A stretch of 64,000 nucleotides of DNA from Paractinoplanes durhamensis (GCF_016862175.1 NZ_BOML01000014.1:61642-125641), one strand, 5' to 3'. Counted from the stretch's first letter, positions 34,300-45,869 are shown. A program made the numbers and translations. Notes: generated from the letters alone by a model not told the origin.

Positions 34300-37200
34300 T
34301 GCCGGGGCCGTCCGGTGATGGCCTGGACCAGACGTTCGAAGGGTGGGGGCCAGGCCTCGCGGAAGTCGACCGCGTGCCAGCGGCCCACGAACGGCGGCAG
34401 CTCCAGGTCGGCCGGGGTGCCGGCCAACAGGACCGGGATGACCGTGAGCGACGGCCGGCGGGTGTGCTCGTCGACGATCGCCTCGGTCTCCAGGCGCTGC
34501 CAGCGGCCCAGGCCGTGCCGGCCGAGGATCACCACGGCGGTGCGCACCCGGCGGATCTGGGCGGCCAGCTCCGCCTGCCACTCGTCGCCGCCGACCAGCG
34601 CATGCGCGTCCACCCAGGGCAGCAGGCCGGCGACGCGCAGGCCCTCGGCGATGCCGCTGACGGCCGGCCGGTCCGCCGAGTTGAAGGACAGGAACACGTC
34701 GTAGTCGCTGGTCGTCTCCTTGCCCCGGATCGTGGCGGTGGCCGCCGCCCGGTCGCGGCCCTGGTCGGCGCTCTCGTTCATCTGCTCGACCGACTGCCGG
34801 GCCTGCTGGCCGAGGCGGTCCTCCCGGTCGAGCAGCAGGATCCGCTCCTGTTCGCAGTCGGGGCAGATCATCGACTCGGCCGCCCGGCTCAGCTTGCGGC
34901 GGACGAGCTCAGCGTCGAGGCGGTAGGAGCAGCCCGGGCAGGTGAAGACCCGTTCGCGCTGGACCGTGCCGGGCAGGGCGTGGGCGGTGACGTGCGCCTG
35001 GACGTAGTCCTCGAAGGTGAAGCGGGTCTCCTCGCTGGTGGCGTCGTCGAAGAAGACGGTCAGCTCCCCCAGGCCGTCCTCGGGCTCGCGCACCCGCAGG
35101 CCGCAGACGCCGCCCACCTTGGCGCGGTAGGTGCTGGCGTTGCGCCACATCTCGTCGCGCTGGTAGGCGGCCACGTGGGACAACCGGACGGCGAGAGTGG
35201 CGTACACCGTCGAGACGGAACCCTCGAAGCGCAGGATGACGTCGGCCTTGGTGTCGGCCGGGGCCTCGCGTTCGTTGGTGAACTGGCTGGGGAAGATCAG
35301 GTCGACGCTGCCGTCGGTCATCTCGCGGAGGGCGAGGTCGTGCCGGAGCAGCTCCTCGACGGTCGCGATGAGCAGCAGTTCCTCGTCGGAGCCGGTGAGC
35401 CGCCCCTCTTCCGGGCGCCGGAACCGGCCGGCGATGGCGTCCTCCCAGGACAGATAGCCGAGGCCGTCGGGCTGGCCGCGGGCGGCGTCGATGAGCGCGG
35501 AGGCGTGCGCGTCGAGCAGCTCGGGCCGCAGCAGCACGAACTCGCCGAAGCTGAAGCGCCGCACCAGGTCGGCCCCTTCGAGGAGCCGGATGCAGGTGTC
35601 GAAACTGGCCCGCAGGCCGGTGTCGGCCGCGAGCGACGGGTGCTGCCGGCCGAAGTCCCGGAAGAGGTCGCCGGCCGAGGCCAGGACCCGGTCGCTGTCC
35701 TTCTCCTCGATCAGGAACCGTTTGATCGTCTCGAAGAGCTCGCTGGAGATCGACCGTGGCAGCTCGTCCCAGTTGATCGACGCACGCACCGCCTCGGCCA
35801 GCTCGTCGACGTTCCAGCCCTCGCGGGCGCTGGTCTCGTAGTAGCCGATCATGCCGAGCTCGGCGCGGAGGGCCTCGACCCGCTCCCGGCTGACCGGGAT
35901 GCCGCCGCGATCGACCCGGGCGGCGACCAGGATGGCCGGTGTCGCAGGGCTGCCGGGCAGGTTGGCCCGGCACTGCCGGAGGGCACGCATCCAGTAGCGC
36001 ACCGCACCGAACGGGTCGGCCTCGCTGCGGGCGTCGAAGACGATCAGGGCGGCCGCGGCCTCGGCCAGGTGGAGCTGGTGGATGAGGCGGTAGCCGGGCT
36101 GTCCGGCCAGGTCCCAGAGCAGGATCTCGCGCCGCTCGGTGCCGTCCGGCAGCTCGACCTCGCGCTCGTCGAAGGTGAACACCTTCCGGGCATGGGTGGA
36201 GTCGGTGGCCCGGTATGCCTCGCCGCTGAGCACCAGGCCCAGCCCGGACTTCCCGACGCCGGTGTCGCCGACCAGCAGGACCTTGGCGTTCGCGTAGGTG
36301 CGCGACGACGAAGCGGCGGCCAGAAGACGCTCGGGGTCGACAGTGAGCAGATCGACGAAATCCCCGAAGTTGGAGCGCCAGGCCAGAACGCCGCGCGCGG
36401 GCGAATGCGCGAGACCCTGGGTGGTCCAGTTCCCGTTGGGGTTGAGGCCGGCCCGAAGCCGCAGGACGGCGACGCAGTTCCAGTTGTCGGTCCGCCAGCA
36501 CCGGGTCGTGTCGTCTGCGGCCAGCGAATACATGAGCCGGCCGTCGCGCGAGAACGTGAGCGACAGGATGATGTCGTCGTGCCCCTCCAGCACCGCCTGC
36601 AGGACACCGTCGGAGTTCCAGATCTTGATCGTCCGGTCGTTGTCCCCGGCGGCGAGGTAACTGCCGTCCGGCGACCATTCGCCTGTGGTGGTGCGGATGT
36701 CCGGCTTGTCGAGCTCGATCAACTCCCGCTCCGCACCACCGGTCGAGATGAGCACGCCAGGTCCCATAAATCGATAGGCATGGATGTGATTTCCGGTCGG
36801 CGACCAGTTCATCGCCTTGGACACGAATTTGAGCGGGCGGGCCGACACCGGGCTGCCGTCTTCCGTGCTGTAGAGGCGGAGCATGCCGTCACCGCCGACA
36901 AGCGCAAGGCTCTCGCCATCCGGTGCGAAGCTCAGCGAGTACGCGGTGGTGGCCTCGATCGCCCACGTAGGGGTGGCGCTGACGCCGTCATCGCCGACCC
37001 GCCACCCGATCACCCTGTCCGAGTCGACCTGGACCAAGAAGTCCGGATCGGTGGGCGACCAATCCAGGGCCCGGCGCCCCTTTCCGTCGTCACCGATCGC
37101 CAGCCCGGGGCGATGGACATCGGACGTCGTATCGATCGGCCAGATGCGGCACCCACGAACCCCGTAGGAGCCGAGCCATCGGCCGTCACACGACCAGGCG

Positions 37201-37307
37201 ATCGCTGAATTGAACGGGACGCCGTCCAAGCGCGACACCCAGGACACTCCCGGCGGCAGATCCTCGAACGGCGACTCGGTCCTGCGACGGCCGGCGGCGG
37301 AGTCCAT
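34296..37307 (-). CDS. WD40 - Roc-like GTPase - zinc ribbon - TIR protein, copy B
   Basis: A 1003-residue paralog of the next gene downstream, collinear along its whole length. WD40-like blades span 35-325 (AWSCDG, EWSPDGSYLAAGD, TIKIW). The GTPase covers 341-510: P-loop GDTGVGKS (347-354), DLAGQ (399-403), AARVD at the NKxD position and SAREG. The zinc ribbon uses Cys790, Cys793, Cys815 and Cys818. The TIR domain is at 868-985 (DYDVFLSFNSADRP), with Trp936 and Glu940 as candidate catalytic neighbours. The propeller regions are far more diverged between A and B than the GTPase and TIR regions, which suggests different inputs into a shared output. It lies 36 bases after the membrane beta-helix gene. 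Confidence 0.87.
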   Translation of the reverse strand: MDSAAGRRRTESPFEDLPPGVSWVSRLDGVPFNSAIAWSCDGRWLGSYGVRGCRIWPIDTTSDVHRPGLAIGDDGKGRRALDWSPTDPDFLVQVDSDRVIGWRVGDDGVSATPTWAIEATTAYSLSFAPDGESLALVGGDGMLRLYSTEDGSPVSARPLKFVSKAMNWSPTGNHIHAYRFMGPGVLISTGGAERELIELDKPDIRTTTGEWSPDGSYLAAGDNDRTIKIWNSDGVLQAVLEGHDDIILSLTFSRDGRLMYSLAADDTTRCWRTDNWNCVAVLRLRAGLNPNGNWTTQGLAHSPARGVLAWRSNFGDFVDLLTVDPERLLAAASSSRTYANAKVLLVGDTGVGKSGLGLVLSGEAYRATDSTHARKVFTFDEREVELPDGTERREILLWDLAGQPGYRLIHQLHLAEAAAALIVFDARSEADPFGAVRYWMRALRQCRANLPGSPATPAILVAARVDRGGIPVSRERVEALRAELGMIGYYETSAREGWNVDELAEAVRASINWDELPRSISSELFETIKRFLIEEKDSDRVLASAGDLFRDFGRQHPSLAADTGLRASFDTCIRLLEGADLVRRFSFGEFVLLRPELLDAHASALIDAARGQPDGLGYLSWEDAIAGRFRRPEEGRLTGSDEELLLIATVEELLRHDLALREMTDGSVDLIFPSQFTNEREAPADTKADVILRFEGSVSTVYATLAVRLSHVAAYQRDEMWRNASTYRAKVGGVCGLRVREPEDGLGELTVFFDDATSEETRFTFEDYVQAHVTAHALPGTVQRERVFTCPGCSYRLDAELVRRKLSRAAESMICPDCEQERILLLDREDRLGQQARQSVEQMNESADQGRDRAAATATIRGKETTSDYDVFLSFNSADRPAVSGIAEGLRVAGLLPWVDAHALVGGDEWQAELAAQIRRVRTAVVILGRHGLGRWQRLETEAIVDEHTRRPSLTVIPVLLAGTPADLELPPFVGRWHAVDFREAWPPPFERLVQAITGRPRQ

Positions 37308-37343
37308 CGGGCTTCGGTTCCTCTCGACGCGTCAGGTGGGTGC

Positions 37344-40163
37344 TCAGCGGCGTTCGGTGTCGCCCCGGCCGACGAGACCGAGTGCGGCGGTTGCCGCGGC
37401 AGTGGCGAGAATCCAACCCGCCACCTGCAAGAAGTCGGCGACGAGCTGCAAGCCCTCGTTGCGGTAGTGCCATGACGACTTCTGGCCGAGGTCGACGACC
37501 GGGATCAACAGGTCCATCGAGTAGAGCGCCGGTGAGTAACGGCCGCAATAGCCTGGTTGGTCGGAGACCGGGTCGGCCTCCGGCCGCACCACGCACTCGC
37601 TCGTGTAGCCGCGATCGTCGACTACCGGCTGCGGGAGCGGGCGTGAAGCCGGCACCAGGAAACCGAACACCAGGAAGCCGGTCAGCCACAGGCCCATCAG
37701 CCAGTACAGCGCGAGCTGCAACCGGTAGCCGTAGCCCACCGTGACGCGGTAGAGGAAGCCGGCCACCGTCAGCAGCCAGCGGCGGCCACGCGGCGTGGGC
37801 GGTGCAGTCCGCTGCGCCCACTCGCGTTTGCGCATCTCGTAAAGGATGCGGCGGGCCACCGCATCCGCGCCCGTCGCCCGGTAGATGGCCGCCAGCTGCA
37901 GGTAGGGCTGGGCGAGCTGGCCGGTCGGCAGGGCCACGTCGGTGCGCAGGGTGGACGGTGGCGGCAGGATCTTCGTGCTTTCGAAGCGGCGGATCTGGGT
38001 GTGCCAGTCGGCGGTGCCGGGGCGAGCGTCCAGGTCGATGTGCACCTGATATTCGAGGCCGTACAGGTCGAGGTGGGTGGCCCGCCACAGGTTGTCGTTG
38101 TCGGTGAACGAGATGACCACCGCGCGGGACATGTCGACGTTGCCGCGCAGCGGTCGGCCGGGGGCCACCACCAGGTCGGGGGTCCGCAGGCCGGCCAGGT
38201 CGAGGACGAGCATGCCGGGGTCGGGCGGATCATCGGCCTGCCGGCGGCGACGGCGTCGGCGAGGGGCGGGCGCCTCGTCGATCACCGAGTTCTCGGCGCC
38301 GATCGCGATGTCCTTGAGCCCGACCGACCGGCTCACCACCGTCCGCCGCAGCCGGATCAATCCTTCGGTGCGGGCTTCGTCGAACCACAGGTCCCCGCCG
38401 ATCTCCGCCGCTCCCCCGTCGACCGAGGGCTCCGGCCGCCCACCGGCACGCTGGGTCTCCACCGCCGCCGCGTTCCAGCGCAGGTAGCAGCGACTCAGGT
38501 CGGCGTCGCCGGCGATCCGCGAGTCGCTGAAGCGGACCCCGCCGATCGCGTCGAGGCCGGGAAGGTAGAGGTCGGAGCAGCTCATCGCGGACAGATCCAG
38601 GGCCAGGCCCTCGTCGGTGACGATCGTCGCCTGGATGAACTGCACCGACCGGGAGATCCGCGACCCGCGCAGCGCCACCACCCCCTGAGCGGAGAAGGGC
38701 CGGCCGGCCGGATTGCCCCGCACGGTGCCGGTGATCTCCGCGCCGATCAGGTTGAGCACCGGGTCGAACCCCCGCGCCCCGGACCGATAGATCCGCTGGT
38801 CGGTGCTGCAGGGCGCGCTGAGCGAGGCACCGGACACGAACACCGACCCGGCGGTCACATCGGCCAGGCGCAGCGACCCGCGGGCGGTCACCTCGCCGCA
38901 GTCGATGGTGCCGCCGACCTTGGCCCGGTGCAGGTTGAGCGCGTTGCCGCCGGGTGTCGTCAGGACGGCCCGCTGCACGAGAACGCTGTGCTGGATCCGG
39001 GCATCCTGCAGGCAGATCTCCCCGAGGACGGTGGCATCCGCCGCGGTGACATGCCCACGGACGACGGCACCGTTGGCGACCACCGCATACGCCTCCCCCG
39101 GCCGCCCCAGCGACGCCCGGTCGAAGCGCAGGTCACCACCGATCTCCGCACCGGACAGCCGGACGCTGCCACGAGCGGTGAACCCGGCATCGAACTCCAC
39201 ATTGCCGCGAATCTCGGCTCGATCGAGCACGATGATCGCCGCCGGATCAAATTTGGCGTCCCCACTGGGCCCACCGGCCAGCTGCGATGCAGAAGGCGGC
39301 TCGACGGCGGTGAGCCGCCCCGCGCTGAGGTCGACCATCCCGCCGATCACCACGCCCGGCAGGTACAGGCGGCCGGTAACGTCGAGCAGGTCATCATTGG
39401 TGCGGTCGGAGCCGACCGGCCGGGAAACAACCTCCGCGTGCACGATGGAGCGCCGCGCCCGCTCGTGCCGCCGGTCGGCGCTGATCGAGCCGCCGACCCG
39501 CAGCTCCGGCGCGTTCAGCGCGGTGCCCGGCACCGGACCCTCGGCGCCGGGCGCGGCCAGCCGGGCACTGTCGAGCTCGAAATCACCGCCGATCCGGGAG
39601 TTGGCCAGGTCGAACATGCCCTGACAGTCGATCCGCGGCGCGCTCAGCATCCCGCCGATGGTCACCCGCCGCATCCGCACGGGGCAGCCCGCGGGAATGA
39701 CCGAGATGGCGTCGGTGCGATGGTCAGGCCCGAACGTGGAACCGTCGAGGTGCACCGAGCCGCCGACGCGGGCGTCGGTGAAGTCGACGCCGGCCCGGAA
39801 CGACGACTCCTTCAACCACACCTCGAGGGTGATCACGCAGTTGGCGGCGTCGACCCAGGCCGCGGTGGTGCGGTCGAGCTGCAGGCCGGGCAGCGACGCC
39901 TCGAGCAGGTTGAGGCCGCCCTGCACCTCGCACTCGATCAGGGTGAGCTGCACGCCCAGGGTGGAGCCGCGCAGGTCGAGGTCGCCGTCGACGGTCACGC
40001 CCTGCAGGTGCAGCTGCCCGGTCGGATGATCATCCGGCCCGGGCGGGTGCAGCATCGCCCGCCGCAGCACGGCCGCGTCGATCACCCGCGGCCCGTCGAC
40101 CACCGTCCCGTTGCGACTGGCCGCGACGAGCTCCCGAAAGAGAGCGACCTCCCCCGACGTCAT
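37344..40163 (-). CDS. Large beta-helix-like repeat protein with C-terminal membrane segments
   Basis: A 939-residue protein. Residues 40-620 are built of many short beta repeats, each with a hydrophobic pattern such as GGDLRFDRA or GGSVHLDGS, resembling a right-handed beta-helix as in pentapeptide-like proteins. A run of Arg lies near 640. After a conserved helical block YRATGADAVARRILYEMRKREW (about 770), two or three hydrophobic helices (about 785-835 and 905-933) anchor it in the membrane. I know of no proven function. It is the first gene of the operon with the two TIR proteins, so it may be the membrane sensor, target or scaffold. No SD is visible; the start may be leaderless. Confidence 0.75.
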   Translation of the reverse strand: MTSGEVALFRELVAASRNGTVVDGPRVIDAAVLRRAMLHPPGPDDHPTGQLHLQGVTVDGDLDLRGSTLGVQLTLIECEVQGGLNLLEASLPGLQLDRTTAAWVDAANCVITLEVWLKESSFRAGVDFTDARVGGSVHLDGSTFGPDHRTDAISVIPAGCPVRMRRVTIGGMLSAPRIDCQGMFDLANSRIGGDFELDSARLAAPGAEGPVPGTALNAPELRVGGSISADRRHERARRSIVHAEVVSRPVGSDRTNDDLLDVTGRLYLPGVVIGGMVDLSAGRLTAVEPPSASQLAGGPSGDAKFDPAAIIVLDRAEIRGNVEFDAGFTARGSVRLSGAEIGGDLRFDRASLGRPGEAYAVVANGAVVRGHVTAADATVLGEICLQDARIQHSVLVQRAVLTTPGGNALNLHRAKVGGTIDCGEVTARGSLRLADVTAGSVFVSGASLSAPCSTDQRIYRSGARGFDPVLNLIGAEITGTVRGNPAGRPFSAQGVVALRGSRISRSVQFIQATIVTDEGLALDLSAMSCSDLYLPGLDAIGGVRFSDSRIAGDADLSRCYLRWNAAAVETQRAGGRPEPSVDGGAAEIGGDLWFDEARTEGLIRLRRTVVSRSVGLKDIAIGAENSVIDEAPAPRRRRRRRQADDPPDPGMLVLDLAGLRTPDLVVAPGRPLRGNVDMSRAVVISFTDNDNLWRATHLDLYGLEYQVHIDLDARPGTADWHTQIRRFESTKILPPPSTLRTDVALPTGQLAQPYLQLAAIYRATGADAVARRILYEMRKREWAQRTAPPTPRGRRWLLTVAGFLYRVTVGYGYRLQLALYWLMGLWLTGFLVFGFLVPASRPLPQPVVDDRGYTSECVVRPEADPVSDQPGYCGRYSPALYSMDLLIPVVDLGQKSSWHYRNEGLQLVADFLQVAGWILATAAATAALGLVGRGDTERR

Positions 40164-40169
40164 GCGCGC

Positions 40170-40175
40170 AATGTA
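40170..40175 (-). promoter_or_regulatory. Possible leaderless -10 element of the TIR operon
   Basis: TACATT on the minus strand matches the actinobacterial TANNNT -10 consensus and ends 6 bases before the ATG at 40163, the spacing expected when transcription begins at the start codon. No SD is visible. This would be the promoter of the beta-helix/TIR operon. Confidence 0.35.
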
Positions 40176-40332
40176 GCGGACCCCTCCGACAAAAAGCGGC
40201 GATCAAGCGTCGGGTCACGGCCTCCTGCGGCGCCGCCGGCTTCGGCGATCTTTCCGGATGTACGCGGTGGGAACCCCACCACCGCAGCCGAGGCCGCCCG
40301 GCATTACTCGGGCCGGGTGGCCGGCACCGGCG

Positions 40333-40911
40333 TCAGGGGAAGGCCACGCACGTCGCGCAGTAGTTGTCCGGCGGAAAGATGTCCACGTCGGTGTAGGTCA
40401 CCGGCTGGGCGACCAGGGGGTCGTCGGGCGCGATCGGTGCGCTGACGGCCGTGCCGTCGGCGGCGATGTCCACCCGGACACAGGCGGTCCGGGTGGACAG
40501 GTCCCGCATGATGCACAACCCGAACACCGTTTCCGATGCCGTCACGCGGACGTCGGCCATCCGATCGGACGGGCCGGCGGGGGCGTAGGCCAGGAGCTGG
40601 TTGCGCCCCACGACCGATGCGGTCCGGCCGGGGCGGAACACCGCCAGCGCGTACCGGAGGGGCGCGTAGTACGTCGAGCAGATCGTCATGTGGGTCATCA
40701 GCAGGTAGTGGCTCTGATCCACGGTGACCGGGTCGATCGATCCGGTCGCGCAGGTGGCGGGGATCCAGCTCACCGCGCCCGCCGGGATCGTGATCGGGGT
40801 GCTGGACGGCGAAGGCGAGGCCGTCGGACTGGCGGTCGCCGGCCCGGGCACTAGCGCCAGACCCACGACGGCCGCGGCCAGCAGTGCGAGACCTGTCCTG
40901 AACATTCGCAT
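40333..40911 (-). CDS. Small secreted protein of unknown function
   Basis: A 192-residue exported protein. ATG 40911 has GGGAG 8 bases upstream. The signal peptide (MRMFRTGLALLAAAVVGLAL) ends near ATA and is followed by a short Ser/Pro-rich stretch. The mature part holds six Cys, with pairs such as CATCVAF at the extreme C-terminus, so it is probably disulfide-stabilised outside the cell. No catalytic motif is recognised. It is monocistronic, with 169 bases to the beta-helix gene; no link to the TIR cassette is evident. Confidence 0.72.
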   Translation of the reverse strand: MRMFRTGLALLAAAVVGLALVPGPATASPTASPSPSSTPITIPAGAVSWIPATCATGSIDPVTVDQSHYLLMTHMTICSTYYAPLRYALAVFRPGRTASVVGRNQLLAYAPAGPSDRMADVRVTASETVFGLCIMRDLSTRTACVRVDIAADGTAVSAPIAPDDPLVAQPVTYTDVDIFPPDNYCATCVAFP

Positions 40912-41050
40912 GTCGCTCCCCTGAATCGGTACGGCCACCCCCGGGCCACACCCGCTCAGAACACCATCCACATGCGACGAACGGAACCTCGCCGGCCGAG
41001 ATTGCAGATTTCTGCAACCCCCACCGCAACCTCAGCCGGCGGTAGCGGGG

Positions 41051-41542
41051 TCAGCGCGTGAGCGCCGTTTCGATGGCGGCGACGACCTCGGGGGCGTCCG
41101 GCGCGGTCCGCGGGCCGAACCGGGCGGCCACCTCGCCGTCCGGGCCGATCAGGAACTTCTCGAAGTTCCACCGGATGTCGCCGGTGTAGCCGTCGGCGTC
41201 GGGCTCGCCGGTCAGCGCCTGGTAGAGCGGGTGCCGCTCGTCCCCGTTGACCTCGACCTTCTCGGTCATCGGGAAGGTGACGCCGTAGGTGGTGCTGCAG
41301 AACTCCTCGATCTCCTCGGCGGTGCCCGGCTCCTGCCCGCCGAACTGGTTGCACGGCACGCCGACCACGCTGAACCCGCGCCCGGCGTACTGCTCGTGGA
41401 TCTGCTCCAGCACCGCGTACTGCGGGGTGAGCCCGCACCGCGAGGCGACGTTGACGATCAGGGTGGCGTTGCCCCGGAACTGCCCGAGGTCGAGCGGCTT
41501 GCCCTGCAGATCGGCGATCTGGACGCCGTAGATGTCCGACAC
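41051..41542 (-). CDS. Glutathione peroxidase-family thiol peroxidase
   Basis: A 163-residue cytoplasmic peroxidase. GTG 41542 is preferred because AGGAGG lies 5 bases upstream; a TTG 15 bases earlier would consume that SD. The catalytic tetrad is visible: Cys36 in VASRCGLTPQY, Gln70 in CNQFGGQEPG, and Trp125-Asn126 in IRWNFEKFL. Cys instead of selenocysteine and the likely resolving Cys in the 64-82 region are typical of bacterial members, which usually take electrons from thioredoxin; actinomycetes lack glutathione. It detoxifies hydrogen peroxide and organic peroxides. Confidence 0.93.
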   Translation of the reverse strand: MSDIYGVQIADLQGKPLDLGQFRGNATLIVNVASRCGLTPQYAVLEQIHEQYAGRGFSVVGVPCNQFGGQEPGTAEEIEEFCSTTYGVTFPMTEKVEVNGDERHPLYQALTGEPDADGYTGDIRWNFEKFLIGPDGEVAARFGPRTAPDAPEVVAAIETALTR

Positions 41543-41597
41543 GAATTCCTCCTGCAAAGCTCAGCTTCTGATCAAGGCGGAGGCTACCAGGACCGGG

Positions 41598-42362
41598 TTA
41601 AACCCCGGCCGGTTGCTGCTCCTGGCCGAGGTCGACGACGTGGAGTCGTGGGTCACCGTCGACGCGTACCTCGTACGCACATGGGGGTCCGCTCTCCGGC
41701 CAGCGTGCCCCGACCACCGTGGCCGTGCGTCCGCCGAGGGTGATCGGCGCCCCCGGCGCTTTGAGGCGATGCGCCGCCAGCAGCACCGCGTCGAGGGTCT
41801 GCCGGGCACCCGGCAGCGACCCCCGGAGACTCACCGTGCGCAACTCCTGACCGAGAGCGATCGGCCCGCTCGCGTCCAGGGCGGCCTCGACCCTGGTCCA
41901 CAGCCGCCACGGGTCGCCGTCGAGCAGCGACCGGGCGGCCCGGTCGAGCGCCGCGCAGGTGATGTCGACCGCGGTCTCCTCACCGAGCTCAGCCACCCAC
42001 GCCAGCTCCTCGGCGGCGGGCAGCCGGGCCGGCGACTCGTGCGCGACCACCGCGAACAGCATGGCCAGCACGGTCTGCCGGTCGCGGCCGTCGTAGAGCC
42101 GGCCGACCGCGGTGTGCAGGCGCGGGAACCGGGCCACCAGGTGGGCGGCGCGGCCCAGCGGAGGCGCCGCGGCGTCCCGGGTGTCCTGCACCCGGGCGTG
42201 GAACGGACGTTGTTCGCGGTGGGCGAACACGAGGGCTCGGTGCGGGTCGGCGATCAGTCGCGCGGCGACCGAATAAGGCACTCCGAGCTGGGCGGCGAGG
42301 GCCCGGATGGCACGCCGGCGGGCACGGTCGTTGGCCTGGCGGCGGCGTTCGGCGTCGGTCAT
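41598..42362 (-). CDS. Conserved helical protein of unknown function, divergent from clpC
   Basis: A 254-residue protein starting at ATG 42362 with GGAGGT 8 bases upstream. The N-terminal ~40 residues are basic and helical and may form a DNA-binding helix pair (RAIRALAAQLGVPYSVAARLIAD). The rest is Ala/Leu-rich helical, with a C-terminal beta-rich stretch ending EQQPAGV. No catalytic motif is recognised. The open frame continues far upstream, but that part is antisense to clpC. It is divergent from the clpC paralog across about 190 bases, so a regulatory or adaptor relationship is possible; that is inference. Confidence 0.68.
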   Translation of the reverse strand: MTDAERRRQANDRARRRAIRALAAQLGVPYSVAARLIADPHRALVFAHREQRPFHARVQDTRDAAAPPLGRAAHLVARFPRLHTAVGRLYDGRDRQTVLAMLFAVVAHESPARLPAAEELAWVAELGEETAVDITCAALDRAARSLLDGDPWRLWTRVEAALDASGPIALGQELRTVSLRGSLPGARQTLDAVLLAAHRLKAPGAPITLGGRTATVVGARWPESGPPCAYEVRVDGDPRLHVVDLGQEQQPAGV

Positions 42363-42554
42363 GGCGGCACCTCCCTGCCGCCATCGTAGGGTCTTTCGGG
42401 GTAGCTTGAGGGGGCAGCCGCGCCTGCACGAGCGTGCGAGCCCCCCACGCGGGCCCGCGTCGACGCCAAGAGGCTCTGACTCAGCGCACACCACCCTTGC
42501 GAGCGCCCGCGCGCGCCGACCGGGTGGGGTGCGTGGGGCCTCGCCGCGAGGGAC

Positions 42555-44816
<2,262 letters not shown>

Positions 44817-44849
44817 ATCACGGTCAGGGTCAGCGAGCTCGGCGGTCCG

Positions 44850-45857
44850 CTACTTGACGCCCGCCTGCACCGTCAGGGTGCCGGCGGTGACGTCGATGGT
44901 GGCCCGGGTGCCGAGCGGGATCGTCAGCTGGCCGACGCCGTGGCCGATGCGCAGGCCGCCCAGCACCGGAACGCCCAGGTCGCCGAGGCGGTCCTGGACG
45001 GCCTGTGCCGCCGTCCACTGGCCCGCCGTCACCGGGGCGTTGGTGAACTGGCCGATCGCCACGCCGGCGATCCCCTTCAGCACACCGGTGCGGCGCAGGT
45101 GGGTCAGCATGCGGTCGTAGCTGTAAGGGCCCTCGTCGGTGTCCTCGAAGAGGAGGATCGCGCCGCGCAGATCGGGCAGGTCAGGGGTGTTCACACTGGC
45201 CTGGAGCATGGTCAGGTTGCCACCCAGCAGCGTGCCGGTGGCGGTGCCGGGGACCGTGACGGCGGAGCTCGGCTCGGCCGGGTCGCGGGTCAGCACGATC
45301 GGGTCGGTGGTCATCACCGCCCGGCGCAGCGACTCGGCCTCGGCCGGGCCGGTTCGCGAGTCGGTCCAGTTGACCATCGGGCCGTAGAAGCTGACCAGCC
45401 GGGTGGCGGTCCACAAGCGGCCGCTGAGCACGGTCAGGTCGCTGAAACCCACGAACACCCGCGGGTCACGGCGGACCGCGGCCAGGTCCAGGCCGTCGAT
45501 GATGCGCTGGGTGCCGTAGCCGCCGCGGGCCGCGAAGATCCCGCGTACGCCCGGATCGCGCACTGCCGCGTTGAGGTCGGCGAGCCGGGCTTCGTCGGTG
45601 CCGGCCAGGTAGCCGTACTTGTCGTAGAGGTGTTCGCCCTCCTCGACGACCAGGCCGAAGCTCTTCAGGATCTCGATGCCGCGGGCGAGCCGGGTGTCGG
45701 GCACCCCGGCCGGCGCGACCACCCGGACCCGGTCGCCGGGCTTGAGCGCGGCGGGCCGCACGACCGGCTTCCCGTACGAGGCCTGCGCCGGAGTGCCGGT
45801 CAGAACAGCGCCGGCCGCAGCCGCCACGCCGATGAACGAACGTCGGGAAAGGGTCAC
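44850..45857 (-). CDS. LD-carboxypeptidase (peptidase S66), exported
   Basis: A 335-residue serine peptidase with a Tat-type leader (SRRSFIGVAAAAG, to about residue 27). The S66 triad is visible: Ser139 in FVGFSDLTVL, Glu238 in LLFEDTDEGPY and His306 in GLRIGHGVGQ. The AARGGYGTQRII segment is also typical. LD-carboxypeptidases trim the tetrapeptide of peptidoglycan; the related MccF branch cleaves microcin-like adducts. Export favours a cell-wall role. The GTG start has no SD, but TAAGTT on the minus strand lies 6 bases upstream, consistent with a leaderless transcript. Confidence 0.9.
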   Translation of the reverse strand: MTLSRRSFIGVAAAAGAVLTGTPAQASYGKPVVRPAALKPGDRVRVVAPAGVPDTRLARGIEILKSFGLVVEEGEHLYDKYGYLAGTDEARLADLNAAVRDPGVRGIFAARGGYGTQRIIDGLDLAAVRRDPRVFVGFSDLTVLSGRLWTATRLVSFYGPMVNWTDSRTGPAEAESLRRAVMTTDPIVLTRDPAEPSSAVTVPGTATGTLLGGNLTMLQASVNTPDLPDLRGAILLFEDTDEGPYSYDRMLTHLRRTGVLKGIAGVAIGQFTNAPVTAGQWTAAQAVQDRLGDLGVPVLGGLRIGHGVGQLTIPLGTRATIDVTAGTLTVQAGVK

Positions 45858-45863
45858 TTGATC

Positions 45864-45869
45864 AACTTA
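45864..45869 (-). promoter_or_regulatory. Possible leaderless -10 element of the S66 peptidase
   Basis: TAAGTT on the minus strand fits TANNNT and ends 6 bases before the GTG start at 45857. It explains the missing SD. Confidence 0.35.

Noticed and set aside
31255..37208. Two plus-strand frames of about 1150 and 970 codons opposite the TIR genes
   Set aside because: No SD, no domain, low-complexity product; the minus strand carries intact P-loop, zinc-ribbon and TIR motifs.
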